Shown one piece after another: positions 37,129 to 45,096 of a DNA stretch of 64,000 bases. The number at the start of each line of letters is the position of its first letter. Within the stretch, counting starts at the first letter, position 1. Made by a program: the position numbers and the translations under genes. Source of the stretch: Brevibacterium sp. (GTDB taxonomy: Bacteria > Actinomycetota > Actinomycetes > Actinomycetales > Brevibacteriaceae). Location: NCBI RefSeq assembly GCF_031179145.1, contig NZ_JAPSIB010000001.1, positions 361,251 through 425,250 of the forward strand. The letters are read 5' to 3'. The notes under the pieces are model-generated. The model made no database searches. It had not been told where the DNA came from and worked only from the letters and a program-made list of their open reading frames with translations.

Positions 37129-38328
37129 ATGCAACAACTCGCGCAAAGGCTCGACCGATTGGGCACGGAGACTGCCTTCAGCGTCGCCCAAGCCGCAGCC
37201 GCCTGGAAGGCGAAGGGGAACACCGTGTACCCCTTCCACCTCGGCGACATCAACATTCCGACAGCCCCGAACATCGTTGAGGCCATGAACAAGGCGATCG
37301 CCGACGGCTACACCGGGTACTGCCCGGGGCCCGGCATTCCTCAGCTGCGCGAGGCGCTCGCCGAGGACATCGGTTCACAGCGCGGGATTGAGCTGTCCCC
37401 GGACAACGTCATCGTGATGACCGGCGGCAAGCCCGTGATCACGAAGTTCCTCCAGGCGGTCATGAACCCCGGGCAGGAAGTGCTCTACCCCAACCCCGGC
37501 TTCCCGATCTACGAATCGCAGATCGAATACCTCGGCGGAACCGCCGTTCCCTACCGGTACCTCCCCACCGATGCCGGCTTCGCGATCGACCTCGACCAGG
37601 TTCGTGCGTCGATCACCCCGAACACGGTCGCCATCATCTACAACGACCTGCAGAATCCGATCTCGGCCGAATCGACCGATGCCGAGCGCGCGGCGATCGC
37701 GCAGATCGCCGAGGAGCACGATCTCTGGGTGCTCTCCGACGAGGCCTACTTCGAGACCCGCTACGAGGGCGTCTCGAAGTCGATCGCCTCGCTCCCGGGA
37801 ATGCTGGAGCGAACCGTCATCCTCTACACGTTCAGCAAGAAGTTCGCGATGACCGGTTCCCGCCTGGGCTGCGCGGTCGCTCCGACCGAGCTCGCCGGGG
37901 TGTTCAGCACTCTCAACACCAACGACGAATCGTGCACCACGCACTACGTGCAGTGGGCAGGCGTCGAGGCGCTGCGCGGCACTCAGGAGCCGGTCGCCCA
38001 GATGCTCGATGTCCTCCGTGATCGCCGCGACGCCGCCTGTGAGGCCGTCAATTCCATCGCGGGCATGAGCGTTGCCGTGCCGCAGTCGACGTTCTACCTG
38101 TTCCCCGACGTCACCGAGGCGATGGAGCGAATGGGCTACACCGAGGTGGGTGAATTCGCTTCCGCAGCCCTCTACGCCACCGGAGTGTCCTTCTGCACCC
38201 GTGAGCACTTCGGCCGCCGCCAGCCCGGCGAGGATCGTCAGTACATCCGGCTCGCCTACTCAGGCATCGGCTCCGATGACATCCGCGAGGGCCTCGGCCG
38301 TCTGCGCGAATGGGTGGAGTCCGCATGA
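37129..38328 (+). CDS. PLP-dependent aminotransferase, class I/II
   Basis: A 399-residue fold-type I aminotransferase. Seen are YTGYCPGPGIPQLREALAE, the cofactor-stacking YPNPGFPIYES, NDLQNPISAEST, the Asp-x-x-Tyr LSDEAYFETRYEG and the Schiff-base lysine in YTFSKKFAMTGSRLG (second Lys of KK by family position). The usual NPHNPTG-type Asn motif reads NDLQNP here. GAGGAG precedes the ATG. The stop overlaps the next gene's ATG, so the enzyme probably makes a 2-oxoacid reduced by the neighbour (inference). Confidence 0.88.
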   Translation: MQQLAQRLDRLGTETAFSVAQAAAAWKAKGNTVYPFHLGDINIPTAPNIVEAMNKAIADGYTGYCPGPGIPQLREALAEDIGSQRGIELSPDNVIVMTGGKPVITKFLQAVMNPGQEVLYPNPGFPIYESQIEYLGGTAVPYRYLPTDAGFAIDLDQVRASITPNTVAIIYNDLQNPISAESTDAERAAIAQIAEEHDLWVLSDEAYFETRYEGVSKSIASLPGMLERTVILYTFSKKFAMTGSRLGCAVAPTELAGVFSTLNTNDESCTTHYVQWAGVEALRGTQEPVAQMLDVLRDRRDAACEAVNSIAGMSVAVPQSTFYLFPDVTEAMERMGYTEVGEFASAALYATGVSFCTREHFGRRQPGEDRQYIRLAYSGIGSDDIREGLGRLREWVESA

Positions 38329-39284
38329 GCCGGGTCGTCGTCACGGGACGGATTCCCGACGCCGCGCTGGAAAAACTCCGCGCCGAGCACGACGTCGATG
38401 CCTGGGATGGCACAGAGTCGATCAGCCGTGAGGAGCTGCTGCGTCGAGTCGCCGGCGCTGAGGCGATCGTCAGTCTGCTCACCGAACGCATCGACGGGGA
38501 ACTGCTCGACGCCGCCGGACCGCAGTTGAAGGTCGTCGCGAACGTGGCCGTCGGCTATGACAACATCGACGTTCCGGCCTGCACCGACCATGGTGTCACG
38601 GCCACGAACACCCCCGGTGTGCTCACCGACGCCACCGCCGACATCGCGCTCAGCCTCATCCTCATGGCGACTCGACGCCTCGGCGAGGGCGAGCGGATCA
38701 TCCGATCCGGCGAGAGCTGGAAGTGGGGCATGTTCTTCCTGCTCGGCAGTTCGCTGCAGGGCAAGACCCTCGGCATCGTCGGGATGGGCGGAATCGGGCA
38801 GGCCACGGCACGTCGGGCGAAGGCCTTCGGGATGGAGGTCGTCTACCAGTCACGCAGCGAGATCGACCCCCAGATCGCCGGCGAGCTGGGAGCACGCCGA
38901 GTCGACCTCGACGAACTGCTGGCGATCTCCGACGTGGTGTCGCTGCACTGCCCCTACGGGCCGGCGACTCACCACCTCATCGGTGCCGAGCAGCTCGAGG
39001 CGATGAAGACCTCCGCCTACCTCGTCAACACGGCGCGTGGACCGATCGTCGACGAAGCTGCTCTGGCGAACGCTCTGCGTGAAGGTGTCATCGCCGGGGC
39101 CGGCCTCGATGTGTTCGAGAAGGAGCCTCAGGTGCATCCCGAGCTGCTCGTCCTCGACAACGTGGTCCTCGTCCCCCACCTGGGCTCGGCGACCGTGGAG
39201 ACGCGCACCGCAATGGCGGTCCTCGCCGCCGACAACGCGCTCGCAGTCCTCGCCGGAGAACAGCCGCCGACACCGATCGGCTGA
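38325..39284 (+). CDS. D-2-hydroxyacid dehydrogenase (glyoxylate/hydroxypyruvate reductase type)
   Basis: A 319-residue NAD(P)-dependent reductase. It has VANVAVGYDNIDVPAC, TNTPGVLTDATADIALSLIL, the nucleotide-binding GIVGMGGIGQATARRAKAFGM, VSLHCPYGPATHHLI, VNTARGPIVDEAALANAL, AGLDVFEKEP and the catalytic His in LVPHLGSAT. This is the GyaR/GhrB-like branch. The ATG at 38325 overlaps the aminotransferase stop (ATGA). A transaminase plus 2-oxoacid reductase pair fits interconversion of an amino acid and its hydroxyacid, such as serine to D-glycerate. Confidence 0.9.
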   Translation: MSRVVVTGRIPDAALEKLRAEHDVDAWDGTESISREELLRRVAGAEAIVSLLTERIDGELLDAAGPQLKVVANVAVGYDNIDVPACTDHGVTATNTPGVLTDATADIALSLILMATRRLGEGERIIRSGESWKWGMFFLLGSSLQGKTLGIVGMGGIGQATARRAKAFGMEVVYQSRSEIDPQIAGELGARRVDLDELLAISDVVSLHCPYGPATHHLIGAEQLEAMKTSAYLVNTARGPIVDEAALANALREGVIAGAGLDVFEKEPQVHPELLVLDNVVLVPHLGSATVETRTAMAVLAADNALAVLAGEQPPTPIG

Positions 39285-39367
39285 CGACTCCGATCAGCTG
39301 ATGGCGTGGGCTCCGCCAGGCGCGGGTCCCACGCCGAGGTGATCGGCCCTTGGCTCTGCGCACCGCA

Positions 39368-39411
39368 CGGTTTCGCCCCCGACACTCACGTGAGTGTCGG
39401 GGGCGAAACCG
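39368..39411. terminator. Perfect 44-bp palindrome, bidirectional terminator
   Basis: Two 22-base arms are exact reverse complements around the centre CACGTG, between the convergent reductase gene and bioB. No loop bases separate the arms. Confidence 0.75.
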
Positions 39412-39426
39412 CTCAAGGTCGGAATC

Positions 39427-40509
39427 TCAGGCGTTCGCCGCCATCGTCGTGCCGGGGCCACGCTGACGAATCGCCGGAGGCACTGCCGCGTCCAAGGTGG
39501 CGGACCGGAGCTCTCCGTCCTCGGCGACCGGCTCATGGCCGAGCACGGAGAAGCCGTTGTCGCGGATCAAGGCCAGGTCATCTTCTGCTGCCTGACCTTC
39601 CGCCGTGAGGTAGTCGCCGAGGAAGATCGAATTCGCCAGGTGGAGCGCCTGGGCCTGCATCGATCGCAGATGGATCTCACGACCCCCGGCAAGGCGAACT
39701 TCCTTGTCGGGGCAGGCGAACCGGACCAGGGCCACAGCTTTGAGACAGTCGGCTGGGGTGAGGTTCCACTGGCCCTCCATCGGGGTCCCGTCGAAGGGAA
39801 CGAGGAAGTTGATCGGAATCGACTCGGAATCGAGCTCTCTCAGCGCGAACACCGCCTCGACCATCTGCTCGGGGCTCTCCCCCACGCCGATGAGCAGTCC
39901 GCTGCATGGGGACAAACCCGCGTCCTTGGCCTTGGCAATGGTCGCGGTGCGGTCGGCATAGGTGTGCGTGGTGACAATCGCTTCGTGGTGGGATTCTGCA
40001 GTGTTGATGTTGTGATTGTACGCATCGGCCCCGGCTTCCCTGAGACGATCAGCCTGACCGTCCTTGAGGATGCCCAGACATGCGCACACCTCGACCTCGG
40101 GATGGTCGGTCTTGAGCCCGTTGACGATGTCAGTGACGCGATCGATGTCTCGCCGACCCGGGCCCCGACCGCTCGCGACCAGGCATACACGCGAAGCCCC
40201 GCCGTTGATCCCGACTACGGCCTGATCGATCGCCTCGTCGGTCTTCAACCACGAGTACTTGAGTATCGAAGCGCTCGAACCCAATGCCTGTGAGCAGTAA
40301 TTGCAGTTCTCCGGGCATAGCCCGGACTTGAGATTGACGAGGTAGTTGAGCTTGACGCTCATCCCGAAATGCCGCCGCCGGATGCGCGCACCGGCGCTGA
40401 CCAAATCCGGCAGCTCAGCCATTGTGGCCTGAAGGATGGACAGTCCTTCGTCAGCCGTGAGCCGATGGCCATTGAGGACATCATCTGCCAAGTCATCGAA
40501 ATCGATCAT
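39427..40509 (-). CDS. bioB: Biotin synthase (radical SAM)
   Basis: A 360-residue radical SAM enzyme that inserts sulfur into dethiobiotin. The SAM-cluster motif CPENCNYC (about 64-71), [12 protein letters not shown], the [2Fe-2S] region cysteines near 108 and 141, and the conserved Arg in [11 protein letters not shown] are all present. No other bio genes are adjacent. It is the last clear core-chromosome gene before the island. Confidence 0.95.
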   Translation of the reverse strand: MIDFDDLADDVLNGHRLTADEGLSILQATMAELPDLVSAGARIRRRHFGMSVKLNYLVNLKSGLCPENCNYCSQALGSSASILKYSWLKTDEAIDQAVVGINGGASRVCLVASGRGPGRRDIDRVTDIVNGLKTDHPEVEVCACLGILKDGQADRLREAGADAYNHNINTAESHHEAIVTTHTYADRTATIAKAKDAGLSPCSGLLIGVGESPEQMVEAVFALRELDSESIPINFLVPFDGTPMEGQWNLTPADCLKAVALVRFACPDKEVRLAGGREIHLRSMQAQALHLANSIFLGDYLTAEGQAAEDDLALIRDNGFSVLGHEPVAEDGELRSATLDAAVPPAIRQRGPGTTMAANA

Positions 40510-40560
40510 CGTCTGCCTGTCTCCTGTCGTGAAAGTGCTTCGAGCTGTCCAGACGACACT

Positions 40561-40589
40561 CTCCTGAACAGTGTTCAGGAGTCTATCAA
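40561..40589 (-). promoter_or_regulatory. BioQ-type operator and bioB promoter
   Basis: The 21-bp perfect palindrome at 40561-40581 has 10-base arms around one G and contains TGAAC-N3-GTTCA, the form of the operator of the TetR-family biotin repressor BioQ known in corynebacteria and mycobacteria. On the minus strand TAGACT (40580-40585) is a fitting -10, with CTGACC 18 bases upstream. The palindrome therefore covers the start of transcription. The BioQ gene is not in the window. Confidence 0.65.
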
Positions 40590-40761
40590 CAGGGGAGAGC
40601 GGCGGTCAGGGAGGGGTCTCGACACACCCTTCGTCGAAGGGCGCCTGTATGCTCCGATTCGGCCCGACGGTGAAGCCGTCGAGCGCACCGATGCGCCAGA
40701 AGTCATCGCGAGGGGAAAGTCCTCAAGCCCTCGTGGGCCGGGATACCGGGGTGACGGAAAA

Positions 40762-40805
40762 GGCTCGAACGCCTGCCGACGATTCGTCCGGCTGGCGTTC
40801 GAGCC
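40762..40805. terminator. Hairpin at the core/island junction
   Basis: Perfect 12-base arms (40762-40773 and 40794-40805) enclose a 20-base loop. It lies upstream of bioB where no adjacent gene ends, so it may be the terminator of a gene that is no longer there. The ~280 bp from the bioB promoter to the first island gene hold no convincing ORF. Confidence 0.45.
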
Positions 40806-40874
40806 TGATGCGTGGTGGGCATCTCCTCCTCCCACTCGAAGAAATGGGAGACTCTAGCCAGGTACCTACAAGCC

Positions 40875-41258
40875 GTGAGCTTAAACGAGGCCCCGGCCGC
40901 GGCGAAACCTACCAGGCCGCGTCCGAAATCGATCCGCATGTTCACCGAGCCCGAGCTGGACCAGCTTGAGGCGCGCTACCGAGAAGGTGCGAGTGTTTAT
41001 GCCTTAGCGAAAGAGTTTCACTGTCACCGAGAGACGGTCGCGAACAAGTTGAAAGCTCGAGGCGTGGAGATGCGCGGGAACAAGACGACGCCGGCGCAGG
41101 TGGCTACGATGCTCAAGCTAGCTGAGGCTGGTTGGTCCAAGGCGGAAATCGCCGAGAACGTGGGTGTGGCGGAGAAGACGGTGGCGCAGTACCTTCGGCA
41201 AGCAGGCCTCACATTCGCCCGCAAGTCCATCAGTGACTTTCACACTGTCGGGCAGTGA
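40875..41258 (+). CDS. Double helix-turn-helix protein, resolvase-C-terminus-like
   Basis: A 127-residue protein with two HTH units: LDQLEARYREGASVYALAKEFHCHRETVANKLKARGV (near 35-70) and MLKLAEAGWSKAEIAENVGVAEKTVAQYLRQAGL (near 80-112). Such stand-alone pieces resemble the DNA-binding tail of serine recombinases, but no catalytic domain is upstream. The GTG at 40875 gives the family-like start VSLNEAP...PRPKSIRMF; an in-frame GTG at 40812 is possible. The next gene starts 10 bases after its stop. Confidence 0.65.
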   Translation: MSLNEAPAAAKPTRPRPKSIRMFTEPELDQLEARYREGASVYALAKEFHCHRETVANKLKARGVEMRGNKTTPAQVATMLKLAEAGWSKAEIAENVGVAEKTVAQYLRQAGLTFARKSISDFHTVGQ

Positions 41259-41268
41259 TACTTGCACC

Positions 41269-42114
41269 ATGAACGAGGAAGATTTTCAGAACGAGATCGA
41301 CCGTCTCGACGAGCTTCATGGTCTAACAATGGCCTACTTCGGGCATCTCTCGTCAATGAGATCGGCAGCGGGATGCGCTCCAGACAGTGAGATCGCCGGA
41401 CATTTTGAAGAATACCCGGATTCACAAGAGCATCTGAATCCGTCATACCTGGCATGGAGAGCTATCGCCAGCGCAAGCGAGCACGCCGGTTTCGCCGAAC
41501 ATATGCGCTACGTTACGTCAGGAGGCGTCGTAAACCGGCCCCATGCTTCTCTCGCTCGCGTAACATTTCTTGGTGCGTCGAAGGCCTTATACGTGCTTGA
41601 GCCTGACCATCCTGAAGAACGGAGGGTTAGGGCGGCCAAGCTGGCCAACCAGGAAGCCAAAGACGCGCAAAGCATGCTCGAAGTATGGGGCACTCAAACC
41701 GAAGTCCCAGCTGGCTTTCTCGGCGACCTCGAACGCCAGACCGCCCAACTTGCTTCTTCAGCTGCAAAGATTCTCGTTGATGCAGGAATGAAGGAGAGGA
41801 CTACTGTCAACGACATATCGATGATCAAGGCAGTTGCGCCTTTGGTCGCATCTCATCTCGAGGAAGCAGAAGCACGTGCCCTGATGTTCTGGAATAGATC
41901 TTCCGGCATCTCTCACGCCAGAGCGTGGACCTGGACTACACCTTTTGGCGTTCTCCCCCAGTTTGACTTTCTCGAAACTTGGTCATGTCCGGTGACGCTA
42001 CTTGCTAGAGCTTGGGAGCTATGGAACCTCCGCCGGGGCGCTCCTCAGTTCCCACACTATCCTCCTGATGATTGGCAACCCGACCGCTCTCGCTGGGGCG
42101 ACCCACCACAATAG
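41269..42114 (+). CDS. Unknown alpha-helical protein with an R-x5-H motif
   Basis: A 281-residue protein I do not recognise. It looks mostly helical, with FLGASKALYVLEPDHPEERRVRAAKLA in the middle and, near 220-230, FWNRSSGISHARAWTW. R-x5-H fits the loose RX4-6H HEPN ribonuclease motif, but the same SG-x-x-H pattern occurs in non-HEPN families, so this is only a lead. It is directly downstream of the HTH gene and probably co-transcribed. Codon use is more AT-rich than the core genes. Confidence 0.6.
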   Translation: MNEEDFQNEIDRLDELHGLTMAYFGHLSSMRSAAGCAPDSEIAGHFEEYPDSQEHLNPSYLAWRAIASASEHAGFAEHMRYVTSGGVVNRPHASLARVTFLGASKALYVLEPDHPEERRVRAAKLANQEAKDAQSMLEVWGTQTEVPAGFLGDLERQTAQLASSAAKILVDAGMKERTTVNDISMIKAVAPLVASHLEEAEARALMFWNRSSGISHARAWTWTTPFGVLPQFDFLETWSCPVTLLARAWELWNLRRGAPQFPHYPPDDWQPDRSRWGDPPQ

Positions 42115-42192
42115 GACAGATCATATTCCGACGATGCTCAGTGTAGCTTTGGTCGATCTTTCCGCCGCCGACGTGTGTAAAACATCGATGTC

Positions 42193-42441
42193 CTAAGCCG
42201 GCACCACAGCGGCGAGCATATCCCCCAATAAGATTCGAGACGGGATAGCACCGCCGATTCCATTTCGACTACCGGGAGTTCCAACTTCAACCACTCGGCG
42301 GGGACGCTGAGGGAAAGTTGGAACGCGGATCTCTGGAATGAGGTCAGCAAGCTCGTGAGCAAGAAGCAGTCGTGACCTAACCTCTCCAAGTACGGCACAT
42401 CGAGTTGCCGACTCAGTCATGTCCGCGCTCCATGCGATCAT
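42193..42441 (-). CDS. Possible small protein, 82 residues
   Basis: A minus-strand frame MIAWSADMTESATRCAVLGE... with protein-like composition fills most of the 367-bp gap between two plus-strand genes. No ribosome site of note, domain or homologue is recognised. A start at the internal ATG (ending 42420) is equally possible. It may be a chance frame. Confidence 0.3.
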   Translation of the reverse strand: MIAWSADMTESATRCAVLGEVRSRLLLAHELADLIPEIRVPTFPQRPRRVVEVGTPGSRNGIGGAIPSRILLGDMLAAVVPA

Positions 42442-42481
42442 GAACTAATGAGTAGATTCCTAAGGATCGAAGAACCTAGAG

Positions 42482-43195
42482 ATGCTTGACTCGATCAGTC
42501 AAATGTGGAGCTTTGCGGCTCCAGCCATACTCGCGACCGCTCCCCTACTAGGCTCTATCGCCGTCGGCATCGTCGTGGGGCGCATGTCGCATCGCTGGAG
42601 TACGGATGCAACCTGGCTGCAAGGTGAGTATGAGCGTCGCCTGACATTCTATGAGGAAGCCAGTCACGCAGTTCAGGCGCTGTTCCTGGCCGTCCCAACC
42701 CTGTTGCGGGAGATGTCCAGTCAATACGATGAAAATGGCAACAGGAGGCCCCTAACTGAGCCCTACTCTGACGGGCTTGTCCACTCGTTCAAACTCATGG
42801 AGAACATGGATGCCTACGATGAGATCCGAGTTGCGAACGAGAAGTGGGTAGCGGTAAAAATACGCTGCTACTACTTTGCGCCTAGCGTCACAACTCCGGC
42901 CGTTGAGTTCCTTCACCAGGCGTGGCACGACCTTATGGACGAGATATCCAATCCGGAATCGACGTGGGACCAGGTTCTGCATCTATCTGAACTAGTTAGC
43001 TTATACTCCAGTCTCCTCGGGTTCACCTTGAACCGCGATGCGCTAGATCTCAAGAAGATCGCAGTCAAGGCCCTTCCTTACCGGCAACGTCGAGCGGAAC
43101 TTCGGGGCATCCGGGATACATCGCGATCCCTGGAGAGCAGCATTCGCGAGTGCCTCGCTGAACTAGAAGGGCTGCTTGCACCTCAAGAGTCGTGA
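42482..43195 (+). CDS. Unknown protein with N-terminal membrane anchor
   Basis: A 237-residue protein with one membrane segment at about 10-32 (FAAPAILATAPLLGSIAVGIVVG), then a helical cytoplasmic part (ERRLTFYEEASHAVQALFL...) with many charged residues. I do not recognise the family. A membrane-anchored helical domain next to a restriction system is a common layout for island-encoded effector candidates, but that is context only. Confidence 0.6.
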   Translation: MLDSISQMWSFAAPAILATAPLLGSIAVGIVVGRMSHRWSTDATWLQGEYERRLTFYEEASHAVQALFLAVPTLLREMSSQYDENGNRRPLTEPYSDGLVHSFKLMENMDAYDEIRVANEKWVAVKIRCYYFAPSVTTPAVEFLHQAWHDLMDEISNPESTWDQVLHLSELVSLYSSLLGFTLNRDALDLKKIAVKALPYRQRRAELRGIRDTSRSLESSIRECLAELEGLLAPQES

Positions 43196-43317
43196 TCCAG
43201 CAAAGCATGCTAGCGATCACGCATCAGTCCAGTTGAGATGAGGCACCACGCCCGAAAGTAAACACAGCCATACACCGGCAGCCTCTCGTGTCAGATGCCC
43301 CTGGCATAATCTGGAGC

Positions 43318-45096
43318 ATGAGTGAACAGGATTGGCCGGACCTCGAGTCCGTACGCGAAGAAGCAGGACTGCACCTCCATTGGCAGGGGCGTCGATCCTA
43401 CAAGTCCCTTGTACCTGCCCCACGCGTGCTGGAACGGCATGATGAGCTCTCCTTCCAGCCCGACCACGGCGATCACCTCGTCATCGAGGGCGACAACCTG
43501 CAGGTAATGGTATCGCTCAGGTCGCAGTACTCGGAGTCTTTCGATGTCGTCTATATCGATCCTCCGTATAATCGTGGCGGCAACGACTTCCGCTACAGCG
43601 ATGCGCGGTTCCAAGACCCCGACGCGGACGGCAGCGACGCTGTCTACGTATCCAATGTCGATGGCGGTCGACACACTAAGTGGTTGAACTACATGGCCCC
43701 GCGCCTAGTGGCAATGAAGTCATTGATGGCCGAGAACGGTGTCATATTTGTTTCCATCAACGACATCGAATTGGGCCGATTGTTGATGCTCATGGACGAG
43801 ATCTTTGACGAAAAGAACCGCATCGGTGTCATCACCTGGCGTGGATCGGCGGACAACAACCCCTCCCGGATTCAGATCGAGCATGAGTACATCGTTTGTT
43901 ACGCCAAAAACCTCGCGCATGTGCCAAGAGTTTGGTCGACCCCGGCGGATGAGATGCGCGATGTTCTCCTTGAGCGATACGAAGAGCTTGTGGCATCCGG
44001 CTTCGAGGGTGCGGAACTTACGAAGGAATGGGCCTCTTTGGTTCGGGCCAATGGACGAGATTCGCTCGGTCGTCTCGCGCGTTACACCCATCTTGATGAG
44101 CACGGCCCCTACCAGGTGGCGTACCGAGTCCACAACCCAAAGAAGGGCGGCTATCGGTACGGCGTCACAAAGAAGGGTGTGGTGGATAGTCCGACAGCGC
44201 GAGGAACGTACCGGATGCCCGCGAACGGCTACCGATTTCCGCCACAAACTATGCAACGGTACATCGATGAGGGCCTCGTGGTGTTTCCAAAACGGATTGA
44301 CCAGATCGTTCAGATGAAGGATTACCTCAAGGACTTCCGTGGCACCTTGCGGAGTGTCATCGATCTGGATGCCCGGTCAGGGAGCTACCGCCTTAAGCAG
44401 CTCTTTGGCGAAGGGTTTGACGGTTTTCGCTACGCAAAGCCGGTTGAGCTGATCGAGATGCTGGTAGGTGCTGCCGGTTCGAAGGATGCTCTGGTGCTCG
44501 ACGCCTTTGCTGGCACTGGCACTACCGGCGACTCCGTATTGCAGTTGAACCACCGAGACGGCGGCCGGAGGCGTTTCGTCCTCATCGAGGAAGGCACCGC
44601 TGAGGACCCGTATGCACGCACCCTAGTGGCACCGCGTCTGCGGGCGGCGATAGAGATTGACGGCTTCGACTCGGGCTTCAGTTTCCTCACGGCAGGAGCG
44701 CAGCTCGACCGAGAAGCGATTCTCAGCTTGGAGAAGGACAAAATCAAAGCGGTCATTTGCCAGACTGATCGCTCCGGGACGCGTGCGGGCATCAGACGCA
44801 TCGATGGTAGAAAATGGGTAATCGGCGCGAATCAGCGGGGCGAAGCCCTCGCGCTTGTATGGCGAGGGGTAACTAGCAGTCAGGTGAACGCGGAAGTGAT
44901 CAATGAAGCGCTCCTCGAAGCCAAGGATCTCGGTCTCAAGACTCCGATCCGCATCTACGGTACAACCTGCAACATCAGCGAGACTCGCTCGTTTGTCTTC
45001 TGCCAAATCCCTGATGAGATCCTTGCTGCGCTGCAAATTGAGGATTTTGAACCCGACGAAGTTGCATCCACTCTTGAGGAGGTGGCTGTTCCGTGA
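43318..45096 (+). CDS. Type III restriction-modification methyltransferase (Mod)
   Basis: A 592-residue beta-class adenine-N6/cytosine-N4 DNA methyltransferase. The catalytic DPPY (YIDPPYNRGGN, about 80-90) comes before the SAM-binding FAGTGTTGD (about 395-403), the order typical of type III Mod and type IIG-like enzymes. The middle (about 150-360) would be the target-recognition domain. ATG 43318 is chosen; CATAAT/TAATCT lies 5-7 bases upstream. The res gene starts inside its stop codon (GTGA), so the two subunits are coupled. Confidence 0.9.
   Translation: MSEQDWPDLESVREEAGLHLHWQGRRSYKSLVPAPRVLERHDELSFQPDHGDHLVIEGDNLQVMVSLRSQYSESFDVVYIDPPYNRGGNDFRYSDARFQDPDADGSDAVYVSNVDGGRHTKWLNYMAPRLVAMKSLMAENGVIFVSINDIELGRLLMLMDEIFDEKNRIGVITWRGSADNNPSRIQIEHEYIVCYAKNLAHVPRVWSTPADEMRDVLLERYEELVASGFEGAELTKEWASLVRANGRDSLGRLARYTHLDEHGPYQVAYRVHNPKKGGYRYGVTKKGVVDSPTARGTYRMPANGYRFPPQTMQRYIDEGLVVFPKRIDQIVQMKDYLKDFRGTLRSVIDLDARSGSYRLKQLFGEGFDGFRYAKPVELIEMLVGAAGSKDALVLDAFAGTGTTGDSVLQLNHRDGGRRRFVLIEEGTAEDPYARTLVAPRLRAAIEIDGFDSGFSFLTAGAQLDREAILSLEKDKIKAVICQTDRSGTRAGIRRIDGRKWVIGANQRGEALALVWRGVTSSQVNAEVINEALLEAKDLGLKTPIRIYGTTCNISETRSFVFCQIPDEILAALQIEDFEPDEVASTLEEVAVP

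Noticed and set aside
40575..40835. Minus-strand 86-codon frame upstream of bioB
   Set aside because: Composition is low-complexity Arg/Pro/Ser, it covers a hairpin and the bioB promoter, and it has no ribosome site.
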